Counted from the stretch's first letter, positions 8,011-16,895 are shown. The stretch is DNA of 64,000 bases from Drouetiella sp036703255 (GCA_036703255.1 DATNPL010000222.1:1-64000), one strand, 5' to 3'. Notes: a model not told the origin generated them from the sequence alone. Translations and numbers: made by a program.

Positions 8011-8775
8011 TTAAACTTCGCGGTTCGGCACTTCTTCCGAAAGGGGCACCTGCCGTAGATCGCCAACCTCTAGGCGCTCTTCTTGTTCCACCAGCTCTTT
8101 CTGCGGCTGCTTTAGCTCAATAGGCAGCGCCAGCGGCACCGCCTGCTCAATCCAGCAGCTGGCGATCGGCAGCGTATCCTCAAGGTCTTCCAGAGGGCGA
8201 GGAATCACCATCACGGCATGGAGTTCGCCAATGCGCTCAGCCTCATGCATTCCCACTTCTACGGCCATCGCCACATCTGCCACGCGCCCTCGAATAATGG
8301 CCGTACACAGACCATCTCCTGTAATCTCATAGGCAGCAAGCTGCACATCCGCAGACTTCAGCATGGCATCGGCTGCGCCCACCATAGCCGGAAACCCTCT
8401 TGTTTCCAGTAGCCCTACGGCCATGTTGCTCAGGCGGCTATGGCCCTGTTCAGAGGCATATTTTGAGAGGCGATTGCTAATCGGCAACACCACCTCTAAA
8501 TTAGGCATGGGGCGAGGAATAATCGTTTTAGAAATCAATTGCCCAAACTGCTCGGCAACGTCAGCTCCGGCTTCGACCGCCAGCCGCACGTCCGAAATGT
8601 TGCCCCTGATCACAGCCGTGCAAAAGCCACTTCCCGTCTTTTCGTAGCCGACCAACCGTACCGATGCCGATTTCAGCATCATGTCTGCCGTACCGACGAT
8701 CGCAGGAAAACTACGGGTAGAAACCAGACCCAACGCACTGCCTTCAGGAATGGGCGATCGATTGGATAAACTCAT
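8011..8775 (-). CDS. ccmO: Carboxysome shell protein CcmO (tandem BMC domains)
   Basis: A 254-residue shell protein with two bacterial-microcompartment (Pfam00936) domains. The first runs from about ALGLVSTRSFPAIVGTADMM to PRPMPNLEVVLPIS, the second from VGLLETRGFPAMVGAADAML to IPRPLEDLEDTLPI. A charged C-terminal tail (KQPQKELVEQEERLEVGDL) follows, as in known CcmO. CcmO is required to close the beta-carboxysome shell. I place the start at MSLSNRSP because known CcmO proteins begin MSA/MSL close to the first domain; an ATG 8 codons further up (8799) is also possible. It is the last of the ccm genes in this run, 66 bases after ccmN. Confidence 0.92.
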   Translation of the reverse strand: MSLSNRSPIPEGSALGLVSTRSFPAIVGTADMMLKSASVRLVGYEKTGSGFCTAVIRGNISDVRLAVEAGADVAEQFGQLISKTIIPRPMPNLEVVLPISNRLSKYASEQGHSRLSNMAVGLLETRGFPAMVGAADAMLKSADVQLAAYEITGDGLCTAIIRGRVADVAMAVEVGMHEAERIGELHAVMVIPRPLEDLEDTLPIASCWIEQAVPLALPIELKQPQKELVEQEERLEVGDLRQVPLSEEVPNREV

Positions 8776-8841
8776 GACAAATCCCGCTATTGCAGGCATC
8801 GTCAGCCTGTATATCTCACTTCAAGTATAGGGCGCAATCGA

Positions 8842-9438
8842 TTATCCCGAGGTTGGATTTTCGGGCGGTGAAAGATTAGCCTGTCGCTGGGGAAACATCG
8901 TGACCATCATCTTCTCCAGATAGGCACGCCCGTAGATAACCTGAGCGACTTCAGAGGAAGAATGGGCTGGAGCCGCCGCTGCTGGAGAGGGCGCAGCGGG
9001 TGGCTGGGTCGGAGCCGCAGAGGACTCTCCCAATCCCCCCTGCTCAGACGAGCCAATTTGACGGCTGTCATCCCCCACCAGCGTGCCAGAAGCAATTAAC
9101 TGCTGCGGCTCAATCGATCGATTCAGGATAGTCACGGCTGAACCGATGCAGGCATTTTCGCCGATCGTTGCTTGCCCCACAATCAGCACGCCGCTTCCCA
9201 ACGTCACCCCTGCCTCAATTACTAGATTCCCCTGATGAGCATGGAGCAAGGCACCAATGCCGACGCAAACACCAGCGCCCACTACCAGCCGACACCCTGG
9301 ATCAGCCTGTAGCAATACGCCCGGTGCGATCGCCGCCGTCGGGTGAATCGTGACATCGCCACTGACAAAGAATTGCGAGTCATGAATTAAAGGCGGTGCA
9401 GGCGATCGCATGCGGTTCGTCATTCCCAAATGCCCCAT
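8842..9438 (-). CDS. ccmN: Carboxysome assembly protein CcmN
   Basis: A 198-residue adaptor that links the CcmM-RuBisCO core to the shell. The first 120 residues form left-handed beta-helix hexapeptide repeats (for example IHPTAAIAPGVLLQA and ACIGSAVTILNRSI). An Ala/Pro/Ser-rich linker follows, then the amphipathic encapsulation peptide VIYGRAYLEKMMVTMFPQR (about 164-182), which binds the CcmK shell. The start codon abuts the ccmM stop, so translation is probably coupled; MTNRMRSP five codons later is an alternative start. Confidence 0.94.
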   Translation of the reverse strand: MGHLGMTNRMRSPAPPLIHDSQFFVSGDVTIHPTAAIAPGVLLQADPGCRLVVGAGVCVGIGALLHAHQGNLVIEAGVTLGSGVLIVGQATIGENACIGSAVTILNRSIEPQQLIASGTLVGDDSRQIGSSEQGGLGESSAAPTQPPAAPSPAAAAPAHSSSEVAQVIYGRAYLEKMMVTMFPQRQANLSPPENPTSG

Positions 9439-11163
9439 CTAGGGACGTTGAATCATTAGCTCTAGAACCCGTCGCTTCGTTTTGGTATCTACACCCACAA
9501 GACGCACATACTCACCCGGATTTTCGGCAGCACAAGCCTCTAGAGCCGCCAAAACATCGGAGTCGCGGTTGCTCTTGATAGGGGCACAAGTCGTCCAAGA
9601 ACTCGTCTGGAAGCGGCGCTTGTCGGCATGCTCGGCAGACACTCGGTGTCCCTGCGACAATAGCTGACGCACCTGGCTAACGACATCTGCGCTCAGCTTG
9701 CCGGAGGTCTGGCTGGGCTTGCTGCTGGCACCGTTAGAGGAATAGCTGGGCGCGTGGCTGCTATGGCTGCTAGAAGAGCGGCTGGGCGATGTTGTCACCG
9801 TTTTGTCTGCTGGGCGCTGAATGATCATTTCTGAAACCCGCTGCTTGGCTTTAGTATCAATGCCAAAGAAGCGAACATATTCACCTGCATGCTCATTCAG
9901 GCAGCTTTCCAGAGCCGCGATCGCATCTGACTCACGGCTAACCTGAATCGGTGAACAGCTTGTCCAGGAGCTGGTCTGAAAGCGGCGCTTATCGGCATGC
10001 TCAGTGCCAATTTGATAACCTTGAGCTACAAACTGACGAATTTTTTCGATCGCTTCACCGCTTAAGCGTGTACTTTGCGCAGACGCTGAATAACCGCCAC
10101 GCGCAGGCGCTGAGTAGCCGCCAAAGCCGCTTGGCTTACTGCTGGACTTAGCGGCGCTCGGCGCTGAAACCGTTACCCCACCGGGGCGTTGGATAATCAA
10201 CTCAGAGACACGCCGTTTGGATTTGGTGTCGATGCCAAAGATGCGAATGTATTCGCCTGGATGCTCGGCAACACAGTTTTCCAGGGCGGCAAAGACATCC
10301 GCTTCGCGATTAGACTGAATTGGCGAACAGCTATACCAGGAGCTAGTTTGAAAGCGACGCTTGTCGGCATGTTCTGAACCAATCTGGTAACCCTGGGAGA
10401 GCAGCTGGCGAACCTGGGCAACGACGGTGGAATCAAGACGGGCGGTAGTAATCATGGAACTGTTGGAGATAGAGGGACTGGTTGTTCTGACAGAATCGGG
10501 TTCAGCAAAATCGGCGCTGTCGGCGCTGTAAACCTTTTCGAGGTGCTGACGGATGGGAGCAATGCGGGCAATGTTTTGGGCGCGGTGATGACCCGATCGC
10601 AACGCTTGGTTAGCGCCTACGATGTGAGCCGCAAACTGAGCATCGGCTTCTTGCACATTGGGAAGGCGATCGGCTTGCTCTTGGGTCGTGATGATAGAGC
10701 CAGAGGGCACAAATTTCCCGGCTGCAATCTCGACATCTTGAATCAGCGTATGCATCATGACAATGCAGCCATCCCCAATTCGGGCGTTAAATACCGTCGA
10801 TCGAAAGCCAATAAAACAGTCATTTCCCACATAGGCAGGCCCATGAATGAGCGCCATGTGGGTAACAGATGTATTCTTACCAATCCAGACCGAGTAGGGA
10901 TGCTGATCATCCCCTAAAACCTTGCCCTGCTCCAAGCCGTGAATCACAACTCCATCCTGAAGATTTGTGCCTTCGCCGACATGAAAAGCACTTCCTGCCT
11001 CAGCCCGAATGGAAATGCCTGGAGCAACCAGCACATTTGCACCGATCGTCACATCACCAACGATGCTAGAGAAAGGATGGACATAAGCCGTCTGGTCAAC
11101 TTTCGGTTTCACCATACTGTTGGCCCAGGAAGTCGGTGGAGAGGTAGAGCCGCTGGCGACCAT
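9439..11163 (-). CDS. ccmM: Carboxysome scaffold CcmM (gamma-CA domain plus three RbcS-like repeats)
   Basis: A 574-residue scaffold that condenses RuBisCO. Residues 20-205 are a gamma-carbonic-anhydrase trimer domain with the three zinc histidines at about 75, 102 and 107 (VIHG and THMALIHG). Three small-subunit-like modules follow (about 245-330, 365-450 and 490-574), each containing EHADKRRFQTSSW and a Cys pair 18 residues apart that can form the redox-sensitive disulfide. Linkers are Ser/Gly/Pro-rich. The region after the CA domain (185-210) has no cysteine. An internal ATG at 10455 (MITTARLDS) just before the first module could start the short CcmM35-type form, but no clear ribosome site precedes it. 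AGGAGAAAATTTC precedes the main start. Confidence 0.95.
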   Translation of the reverse strand: MVASGSTSPPTSWANSMVKPKVDQTAYVHPFSSIVGDVTIGANVLVAPGISIRAEAGSAFHVGEGTNLQDGVVIHGLEQGKVLGDDQHPYSVWIGKNTSVTHMALIHGPAYVGNDCFIGFRSTVFNARIGDGCIVMMHTLIQDVEIAAGKFVPSGSIITTQEQADRLPNVQEADAQFAAHIVGANQALRSGHHRAQNIARIAPIRQHLEKVYSADSADFAEPDSVRTTSPSISNSSMITTARLDSTVVAQVRQLLSQGYQIGSEHADKRRFQTSSWYSCSPIQSNREADVFAALENCVAEHPGEYIRIFGIDTKSKRRVSELIIQRPGGVTVSAPSAAKSSSKPSGFGGYSAPARGGYSASAQSTRLSGEAIEKIRQFVAQGYQIGTEHADKRRFQTSSWTSCSPIQVSRESDAIAALESCLNEHAGEYVRFFGIDTKAKQRVSEMIIQRPADKTVTTSPSRSSSSHSSHAPSYSSNGASSKPSQTSGKLSADVVSQVRQLLSQGHRVSAEHADKRRFQTSSWTTCAPIKSNRDSDVLAALEACAAENPGEYVRLVGVDTKTKRRVLELMIQRP

Positions 11164-11486
11164 GAAATTTTCTCCTGACTAGGATACAGCTATGAGTTGG
11201 CGCTGTTTAAATTCACGGCCTGTTTGTCTAGAAGGATGGCTGCGCGAAAGAGGCTAGCGCACCGCACTTGGAAAACAGAACCACAAGGGCAGAGCAGAAC
11301 CCAGAGCTGCAATAAAGATTAAGACGATACGAGGTTGAATAAATATGTCGCTACACCCAGCAGTTAGCTTAGCAGGCTGGCGATCGCTCCATTCACCGTT
11401 ACCCATGCAAACTCTGCCTGAGAGCTAAATTGTCGCAAATACAACTCCAGTGGCAAAGCCGACAGCGGCAGGCATACGCTGTAGAA

Positions 11487-11515
11487 GTATGGCGATCGGC
11501 TAGCGATCGCCATAC
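11487..11515. repeat. 12-bp inverted repeat between ccmL and ccmM
   Basis: GTATGGCGATCG and its complement are separated by 5 bases, starting 2 bases past the ccmL stop. No T-run follows on the minus strand, so it is more likely an RNA-processing or attenuating hairpin than a full terminator. The rest of the 354-base ccmL-ccmM gap (11164-11517) shows nothing I can name, but its length leaves room for a separate ccmM promoter. Confidence 0.6.
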
Positions 11516-11517
11516 CC

Positions 11518-11820
11518 TTACCGATCCTGGTCACGCTTGCTGTAAAGACGCTGGTTCCCTACGCTCACTGTGTCAATAATGCCCACAACTAGCGCGTCGA
11601 GCGGACGATTTTCACCCCGAGAGGTTTGCCTTGCGGCACTTCCACGGCTGACCAAAACCCACTCATCTAAACCAGCACCGACACTATCCGCTGCAACCTC
11701 ATATTTAGCCAAGGGCTGCCCTTCTTCATCCAGAAACTGCACCAGCAGAAACTTGACTCCAGTTAGGCTTTGCTCCTTGTGATTGCTGACCACCGTGCCG
11801 CAAACTCTAGCAATTTGCAT
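11518..11820 (-). CDS. ccmL: Carboxysome vertex protein CcmL
   Basis: A 100-residue EutN/CcmL-family protein that forms the pentamers capping the twelve vertices of the carboxysome shell. The sequence MQIARVCGTVVSNHKEQSL, the central KFLLVQFLD and the C-terminal DALVVGIIDTVSV match the family throughout, and the length is standard. It is 16 bases downstream of ccmK1, within the ccmK2-K1-L-M-N series. It should be produced at far lower level than CcmK; the hairpin after its stop may help separate its message from ccmM. Confidence 0.96.
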   Translation of the reverse strand: MQIARVCGTVVSNHKEQSLTGVKFLLVQFLDEEGQPLAKYEVAADSVGAGLDEWVLVSRGSAARQTSRGENRPLDALVVGIIDTVSVGNQRLYSKRDQDR

Positions 11821-11836
11821 GAGAGCTAATTAAATC

Positions 11837-12178
11837 CTACGGACGGCCGATAGGACGGATACCGCTAACGCTCTCCCGGAATGCCTCAACTGCCTCGGTG
11901 TAACGGATGGGCAGGACATATTCCAAGTTTTCATGCGGACGCGCAATGATGTGGGTCGATAGAATCTGCCCCCCATTGACGCGCTTAACGTTCTCAATAC
12001 CGGCTGCCACAGAAGCCTGAACCTCAGAGACATCGCCCCGCACAATCACAGTAACGCGGCCGCTGCCAATCTTCTCGTAGCCCACCAAAGTGACACGAGC
12101 GGCTTTCACCATAGCGTCTGCTGCTTCTACGACTGCTGGGAAACCCAGAGTTTCAACCATTCCAACTGCAATTGCCAT
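11837..12178 (-). CDS. ccmK1: Carboxysome shell hexamer protein CcmK1
   Basis: A 113-residue single BMC-domain protein making the hexameric facets of the shell. It starts MAIAVGMVETLGFPAVVEAA; an upstream in-frame ATG (12214) is disfavoured because the extra 12 residues are unlike the family and the Shine-Dalgarno GGGAGAAAG lies just before ATG 12178. The pore-region sequence KIGSGRV is present. Compared with the preceding CcmK it has a longer C-terminal tail (FRESVSGIRPIGRP), as CcmK1 does relative to CcmK2 in other beta-cyanobacteria. The two domains are almost identical, implying recent duplication or gene conversion. Confidence 0.94.
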   Translation of the reverse strand: MAIAVGMVETLGFPAVVEAADAMVKAARVTLVGYEKIGSGRVTVIVRGDVSEVQASVAAGIENVKRVNGGQILSTHIIARPHENLEYVLPIRYTEAVEAFRESVSGIRPIGRP

Positions 12179-12272
12179 CGTACTTTCTCCCTTCCAGATT
12201 TGCTTTGATCTCAATCATGCTGAAGTCTTCAGCACACTTTAGCCATCAAACCGTTGAACCACGGTTAAAAAC

Positions 12273-12581
12273 CTAAGAGCGGAACTGATCTACCGCTTCG
12301 GTGTAGCGAATCGGCAGCACATACTCTAGGTTCTCATGCGGACGCGCAATAATGTGAGTCGAAACGACTTCGCCACCATTAACTCGCTTGGCAGACTCAA
12401 TACCCGCTGCGACAGAAGCCTGAACTTCAGACACATCGCCCCGCACAATTACAGTAACGCGCCCGCTGCCAATCTTCTCGTAGCCCACCAAAGTGACACG
12501 AGCGGCTTTCACCATAGCGTCAGCAGCTTCAACTACCGCAGGGAAACCCCGGGTTTCAATCATTCCAACCGCAATTGGCAT
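12273..12581 (-). CDS. ccmK2: Carboxysome shell hexamer protein CcmK2
   Basis: A 102-residue BMC-domain protein, first gene of the carboxysome operon and probably the most abundant shell protein. It begins MPIAVGMIETRGFPAVVEAA, contains the pore loop KIGSGRV and ends soon after RPHENLEYVLPI with RYTEAVDQFRS. An AGGAGA ribosome site precedes the ATG. The symbol follows position and short tail, as in the K2-K1-L-M-N order of other beta-cyanobacteria. The 94-base spacer to ccmK1 has no recognisable feature. Confidence 0.94.
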   Translation of the reverse strand: MPIAVGMIETRGFPAVVEAADAMVKAARVTLVGYEKIGSGRVTVIVRGDVSEVQASVAAGIESAKRVNGGEVVSTHIIARPHENLEYVLPIRYTEAVDQFRS

Positions 12582-12704
12582 CGTATATCTCCTGCAACAA
12601 ATGGAAAATTCTGTGTTAAATGCTGCCTAAAAATTTCAACAGACCGATCGCTTAATCCCAATCGTTAAATCTTTGTTAAAGCATTTTTAGAATCCCTAAG
12701 TTTA

Positions 12705-12734
12705 ACAATACAAGGCTTGTTTGACGTTTGGCAA
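12705..12734 (-). promoter_or_regulatory. Candidate sigma-70-type promoter for the ccm operon
   Basis: On the minus strand TTGCCA and TATTGT are separated by 18 bases, about 125 bases before the ccmK2 start. This is a weak match found by eye in the 711-base divergent gap between ccmK2 and ndhF4, and other placements are possible. Confidence 0.3.
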
Positions 12735-12783
12735 TATAAATCAAAATGATTGTATTTTATGTGAATTATAAAACTCGTTTATG

Positions 12784-12813
12784 TGTGGGATCGCTTTTCG
12801 CAGCGATCCCACA
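12784..12813. repeat. 11-bp inverted repeat in the ccmK2-ndhF4 divergent gap
   Basis: TGTGGGATCGC and its exact complement flank an 8-base loop. It is central in the 12582-13292 gap that must hold promoters for both the ccm operon and ndhF4-ndhD4. It could be a dyad binding site for a LysR-type CO2 regulator or an RNA hairpin. The remainder of the gap is AT-rich with no open frame I believe in. Confidence 0.45.
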
Positions 12814-13292
12814 GCAGCCTGCAAAAATTATCTTTGGATGAGGGGGACAACATCCATCACGAATCTGATTTAAATGTTTCGTTATGTATCTGAATTCAAG
12901 TTCAAGCCGCTAAGGCTTGTCTGGCCTGCCCCTGACTTCATCGTGGCTTGGCTCAAGCGGCTCTCTAATTTGCCTAAACTATTACTCAAACTTTAGACTA
13001 CCCAAACCTTAGAGAACTTTAGCCATAGATGCTAATATTTTCTTAACAAATCGTGCGATCGCCCTTATTTTCTGGCTCTAACATTCTGCTTCGTGCGCTC
13101 TGCTTCATGCATTCCGCTCTAGTTCTAACGGCTGAAGGTTTTGGCTATGGGCTTTCCTAAAACATCTCTGTGGGGCTACTCTCCAGCTTCTACCTTTCTC
13201 AAGCGTCCCACAGACGCAGCTTGGGTTGAACTGGTTTTCCCTTCAAAAAATCCAAGATAGAAAATCCAAGATCAGAAATTTAAGACAAATTC

Positions 13293-15173
13293 ATGATTGA
13301 GCTTCTCTCCCAGACGAGCTGGTGGGTTCCTGCTTACGGTCTAGTTGGTGCGGTCATTACCTTGCCTTGGTCTATTGGTCTGGTGCGCCGCACCGGATCT
13401 CGTCCTGCCGCTTACTTGAACGTATTAATGACGGTTTTGGCGCTGATTCACAGTTCTCTACTGCTGTGGGCGGTCTGGGATGCGGCCCCTGAGAGGCTAT
13501 TGATTCCCTGGCTACATGCGCCTGGATTAGATATCTGGCTAACGTTGTTGACGTCTCGCATCAGCGTGGGCGGAACTGTAATCATTACAGGCTTAAGTCT
13601 GCTGGCTCAGGTCTTTGCCCTGGGCTATATGGAAAAAGACTGGGCGTTAGCCCGTTTCTTTGGACTAATGGGAGTGTTTGAGGCAGCCATGAGCGGCATT
13701 GTCCTCAGTGATTCTCTGTTCATGAGCTATGCCTTGCTAGAGGTGTTGACCCTCTCGACCTACCTGCTGGTGGGCTTTTGGTATGCGCAACCTCTGGTTG
13801 TAACTGCGGCTCGGGACGCGTTTCTCACCAAGCGGGTGGGCGACTTGCTGCTGCTGATGGGTGTGGTTACCCTCTCGTCGATCGCGGGCAGTTTAGACTT
13901 TACTCACCTGGCTCTTTGGGCACAGACCGCTCAACTCTCGCCGTTCGTAGCCAACCTGCTGGGTCTGGCTTTGTTGGCAGGGCCAGTGGCAAAATGTGCC
14001 CAGTTTCCCCTGAATCTGTGGCTAGATGAGGCGATGGAGGGGCCAAACCCAGCTTCAATCTTACGAAACTCAGTGGTAGTGGGCTGCGGAGCCTATGTGC
14101 TGATTGCGCTTCAGCCTGTCTTGGCTCTCTCGCCGCTAGCGCTAACCACGCTTACCGTGCTAGGAGCCTTGACGGCGATCGGGGCTTCTCTGGTGGCGAT
14201 CGCCCAAATTGATATCAAACGCGCCCTGTCTCACTCAACTAGCGCCTACTTGGGTCTGGTGTTTTTGGCAGTCGGCATGCAGCAAGATGAGGTGGCGCTG
14301 TTGCTCCTTTTTGTTCATGGCTTAGCCAAAGCACTGCTGTTTATGAGTACAGGATCAATCATCTTGACCACCAGCACCCAAGACTTGACGGAGATGGGAG
14401 GTTTGGCCTCGCGTATGCCCGCTACCACGACAGCCTATATCGTCGGCGCTGTAGCCTCAATTGGGCTGCTGCCACTGGGTAACTTTATGGCTATGGTGGA
14501 GTGGGCAGAAGCAGCCTGGGTCGTTGCACCCTGGCTCATGTGTGTGCTGGTAGCCGTCAATGGCTTAACGGCATTTAATCTGGTGCGCGTTTTTGGTTTG
14601 GTGTTTTGGGGAGAGCCTCAGGCTAAGACACGCCGTGCCCCAGAGGTGGGGTGGCTGATGGCGGTTCCTATGGTGACGCTGATAATTTTCAACCTGCTTG
14701 CCCCGTTTATTTTGGAAAAGTTCCAGATGTTGCCCAACTGGAATGACCCCAATCGAGGCTTGGTGCTTGTCCTCATCTGCTCTAGTTTAGTGGGCTGTAG
14801 CCTCGGCGGTTGGCTGTATCTCAGTCCCGAGAAGCCTAAATTGGTGGGCGCGATCGCCACTCCTTTGCGTGAAGTGCTAGCAGACGACTTTAAGATGAAT
14901 CGGCTGTATCAGCTTAGTGTTGTGTTTGCGGTCTTGCTGGGGTCGCGACTGGCGGCATGGTTCGATCGCTATATTGTCGATGGTCTGGTTAATTTTGTGG
15001 GAGTTGCCTCTATTTTTAGCGGCGAGACTCTGAAGTACACCATTTCTGGGCAGTCGCGACATTATCTGCTGACGCTGTTTATCGGCATTCTGCTGTCCAT
15101 TACGGTCTTGAGCTGGACATTATGGGAGTGGTCTCCAACCCTGCATTCGCTGGCACTCAGGGCGCAGCCTTAA
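13293..15173 (+). CDS. ndhF4: NDH-1 subunit NdhF of the CO2-uptake complex (NdhF4 type)
   Basis: A 626-residue, proton-pumping antiporter-like membrane subunit with about 15 helices, of the NdhF3/NdhF4 branch that works in CO2 uptake rather than respiration. Conserved features include GYMEKDWALARFFGLMG, LLEVLTLSTYLLVGFWY, AGPVAKCAQFPLNLWLDEAM and IKRALSHSTSAYLGLVF. It is followed after 93 bases by an NdhD of matching type. I choose F4 because the pair sits divergently from ccmK2 and near an unlinked cup gene, the arrangement of the constitutive NDH-1MS' system; F3 cannot be excluded without a tree. Confidence 0.9.
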   Translation: MIELLSQTSWWVPAYGLVGAVITLPWSIGLVRRTGSRPAAYLNVLMTVLALIHSSLLLWAVWDAAPERLLIPWLHAPGLDIWLTLLTSRISVGGTVIITGLSLLAQVFALGYMEKDWALARFFGLMGVFEAAMSGIVLSDSLFMSYALLEVLTLSTYLLVGFWYAQPLVVTAARDAFLTKRVGDLLLLMGVVTLSSIAGSLDFTHLALWAQTAQLSPFVANLLGLALLAGPVAKCAQFPLNLWLDEAMEGPNPASILRNSVVVGCGAYVLIALQPVLALSPLALTTLTVLGALTAIGASLVAIAQIDIKRALSHSTSAYLGLVFLAVGMQQDEVALLLLFVHGLAKALLFMSTGSIILTTSTQDLTEMGGLASRMPATTTAYIVGAVASIGLLPLGNFMAMVEWAEAAWVVAPWLMCVLVAVNGLTAFNLVRVFGLVFWGEPQAKTRRAPEVGWLMAVPMVTLIIFNLLAPFILEKFQMLPNWNDPNRGLVLVLICSSLVGCSLGGWLYLSPEKPKLVGAIATPLREVLADDFKMNRLYQLSVVFAVLLGSRLAAWFDRYIVDGLVNFVGVASIFSGETLKYTISGQSRHYLLTLFIGILLSITVLSWTLWEWSPTLHSLALRAQP

Positions 15174-15266
15174 AGACTAGGAGGCAAAAAATCTGAGACA
15201 CAGCTTGAGAACCAGCCGCAACGGAATTAAGCAAATTTAGACCTGAGTCAGGAGCAGTGAGTAGGG

Positions 15267-16838
15267 ATGCTGAGTGTTTTAGTGTGGGTTCCCATTGTGG
15301 GCGCGTTTGTGGTTGCGGTGCTGCCTGAGTCGTCAATCCAGGTTTCTGCCCGACGGGTGGCCTTGGCAATCGCCAGCTTCATTCTGCTCTGGTCAGTCTA
15401 TCTGATGCTTCAGTTTAATGTGGCTGAGTCAGGCTGGCAGCTCCAGGAATCACTTCCTTGGATTGAGGAGTTGGGATTGGTCTACCAGATGAGCATTGAT
15501 GGGCTGTCTCTGCCGCTGATATTGCTCAACAGCTTATTGACTCTAATTGCCATTTTTGCGACCGATCTGAACATTAATCGTCCGCGCCTCTATTACAGTT
15601 TGATGCTGGTGTTGAGTGGTGCAGTTGCAGGCGCATTTTTGGCGCAGAATCTGCTGCTGTTTTTCCTATTCTATGAAGTAGAACTGATTCCGCTCTACCT
15701 GGTCATTGCCATCTGGGGCGGGGCACGACGCGGCTATGCGGCAACGAAGTTTTTGATCTACACGGCTGCTTCAGGTGTGCTAATTTTGGTGGCTTTCTTC
15801 GGATTGGCTCTGGTCAGCGGTCTTTCAACCTTTGACTATGAGGCACTGCGATCGCATTCGCTACCGCTCTCGACACAGCTCGTGCTACTGATCACGCTGG
15901 TGATTGGGTTTGGCATCAAAATCCCGATCGTTCCCTTCCATACCTGGCTTCCCGATGCTCACGTTGAGGCTCCCACGCCTGTTTCTGTTTTGCTTGCAGG
16001 CGTTTTGCTCAAGCTGGGAACCTACGGCTTGCTGCGGTTTGGTCTGGGTCTGTTTCCGGAGGCTTGGAGTGTGATCTCTCCCGGTTTGGCGACGATCGCG
16101 GTGGTGAGTGTCCTGTACGGCTCTTTGGCGGCGATCGCCCAGACCGATATGAAAAAAATTGTCGCCTATAGCTCTGTGGGGCATATGGGTTACATTATCT
16201 TGGCCAGCGCTGCTGCTACGCCCTTGAGCCTGTTGGGCACGATCTTTCAGATGGTGAGCCACGGTCTGATCTCGGCAATGCTGTTTTTGCTGGTGGGCGT
16301 CGTGTATTCCAAAACGGGAACTCGCGATATTGGCGTGTTACGGGGGTTGCTTAGTCCCGAGCGGGGTCTGCCGCTGGTGGGCAGCATGATGGTGATCGCA
16401 GCGATGGCGAGTGCTGGAATTCCAGGCATGGTGGGTTTTATCGCAGAGTTTTTGGTCTATCGCAGCAGTTTTCCTGTGTTTCCGGTGCAGACTTTGCTGT
16501 GCATGATTGGGACAGGGTTAACGGCTGTCTATTTCTTAATGCTGGTCAACCGAGTTTTCTTTGGTCGCTTGCCCGAGGCTTTATCCGATCTGCCTCGAGT
16601 CAAATGGCGCGATCGCATTCCTGCGGGTATCATTGCTATCTTAATTGTGGTCTTGGGCATTCAGCCTAACTGGATGCTGCGCTGGAGCGAGCAAACCGCT
16701 GTGGCGATGGGGACAAACACGCTAGACCGAGTAGCCGCCATGCAAGCGACAGAAGCTATAGAAAAACTGGAGGCGATCGAGGCACCAGAAGTGAAAGTTT
16801 CCCTGACGCTTGATCAAACCCTTAGGAGCATAGATTAA
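15267..16838 (+). CDS. ndhD4: NDH-1 subunit NdhD of the CO2-uptake complex (NdhD4 type)
   Basis: A 523-residue proton-pumping subunit with about 14 helices, partner of the upstream NdhF. Family landmarks are YQMSIDGLSLPLILLN, LLLFFLFYEVELIPLYL, GIKIPIVPFHTWLPDAHVEA and DMKKIVAYSSVGHMGYI. The pair with the nearby CupB would form the proximal end of the NDH-1MS' complex that couples PQ reduction or proton pumping to CO2 hydration. D4 versus D3 rests on context. A very strong terminator hairpin begins a few bases after the stop. Confidence 0.9.
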   Translation: MLSVLVWVPIVGAFVVAVLPESSIQVSARRVALAIASFILLWSVYLMLQFNVAESGWQLQESLPWIEELGLVYQMSIDGLSLPLILLNSLLTLIAIFATDLNINRPRLYYSLMLVLSGAVAGAFLAQNLLLFFLFYEVELIPLYLVIAIWGGARRGYAATKFLIYTAASGVLILVAFFGLALVSGLSTFDYEALRSHSLPLSTQLVLLITLVIGFGIKIPIVPFHTWLPDAHVEAPTPVSVLLAGVLLKLGTYGLLRFGLGLFPEAWSVISPGLATIAVVSVLYGSLAAIAQTDMKKIVAYSSVGHMGYIILASAAATPLSLLGTIFQMVSHGLISAMLFLLVGVVYSKTGTRDIGVLRGLLSPERGLPLVGSMMVIAAMASAGIPGMVGFIAEFLVYRSSFPVFPVQTLLCMIGTGLTAVYFLMLVNRVFFGRLPEALSDLPRVKWRDRIPAGIIAILIVVLGIQPNWMLRWSEQTAVAMGTNTLDRVAAMQATEAIEKLEAIEAPEVKVSLTLDQTLRSID

Positions 16839-16844
16839 TTTGTA

Positions 16845-16895
16845 AATAAAGCCCGAAAAAAGCCCGCCTGCGGCGGGCTTTTTTCGGGCTTTATT
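16845..16895 (+). terminator. Perfect 24-bp hairpin terminating ndhF4-ndhD4
   Basis: AATAAAGCCCGAAAAAAGCC plus CGCC is repeated as an exact inverted copy across a 3-base loop, so the stem is 24 bp and ends in a T-rich run on either strand. A second hairpin follows immediately (GGGGATTTC to GAAATCCCC, about 16897-16929). Together they isolate ndhD4 from clpB downstream. Confidence 0.85.
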
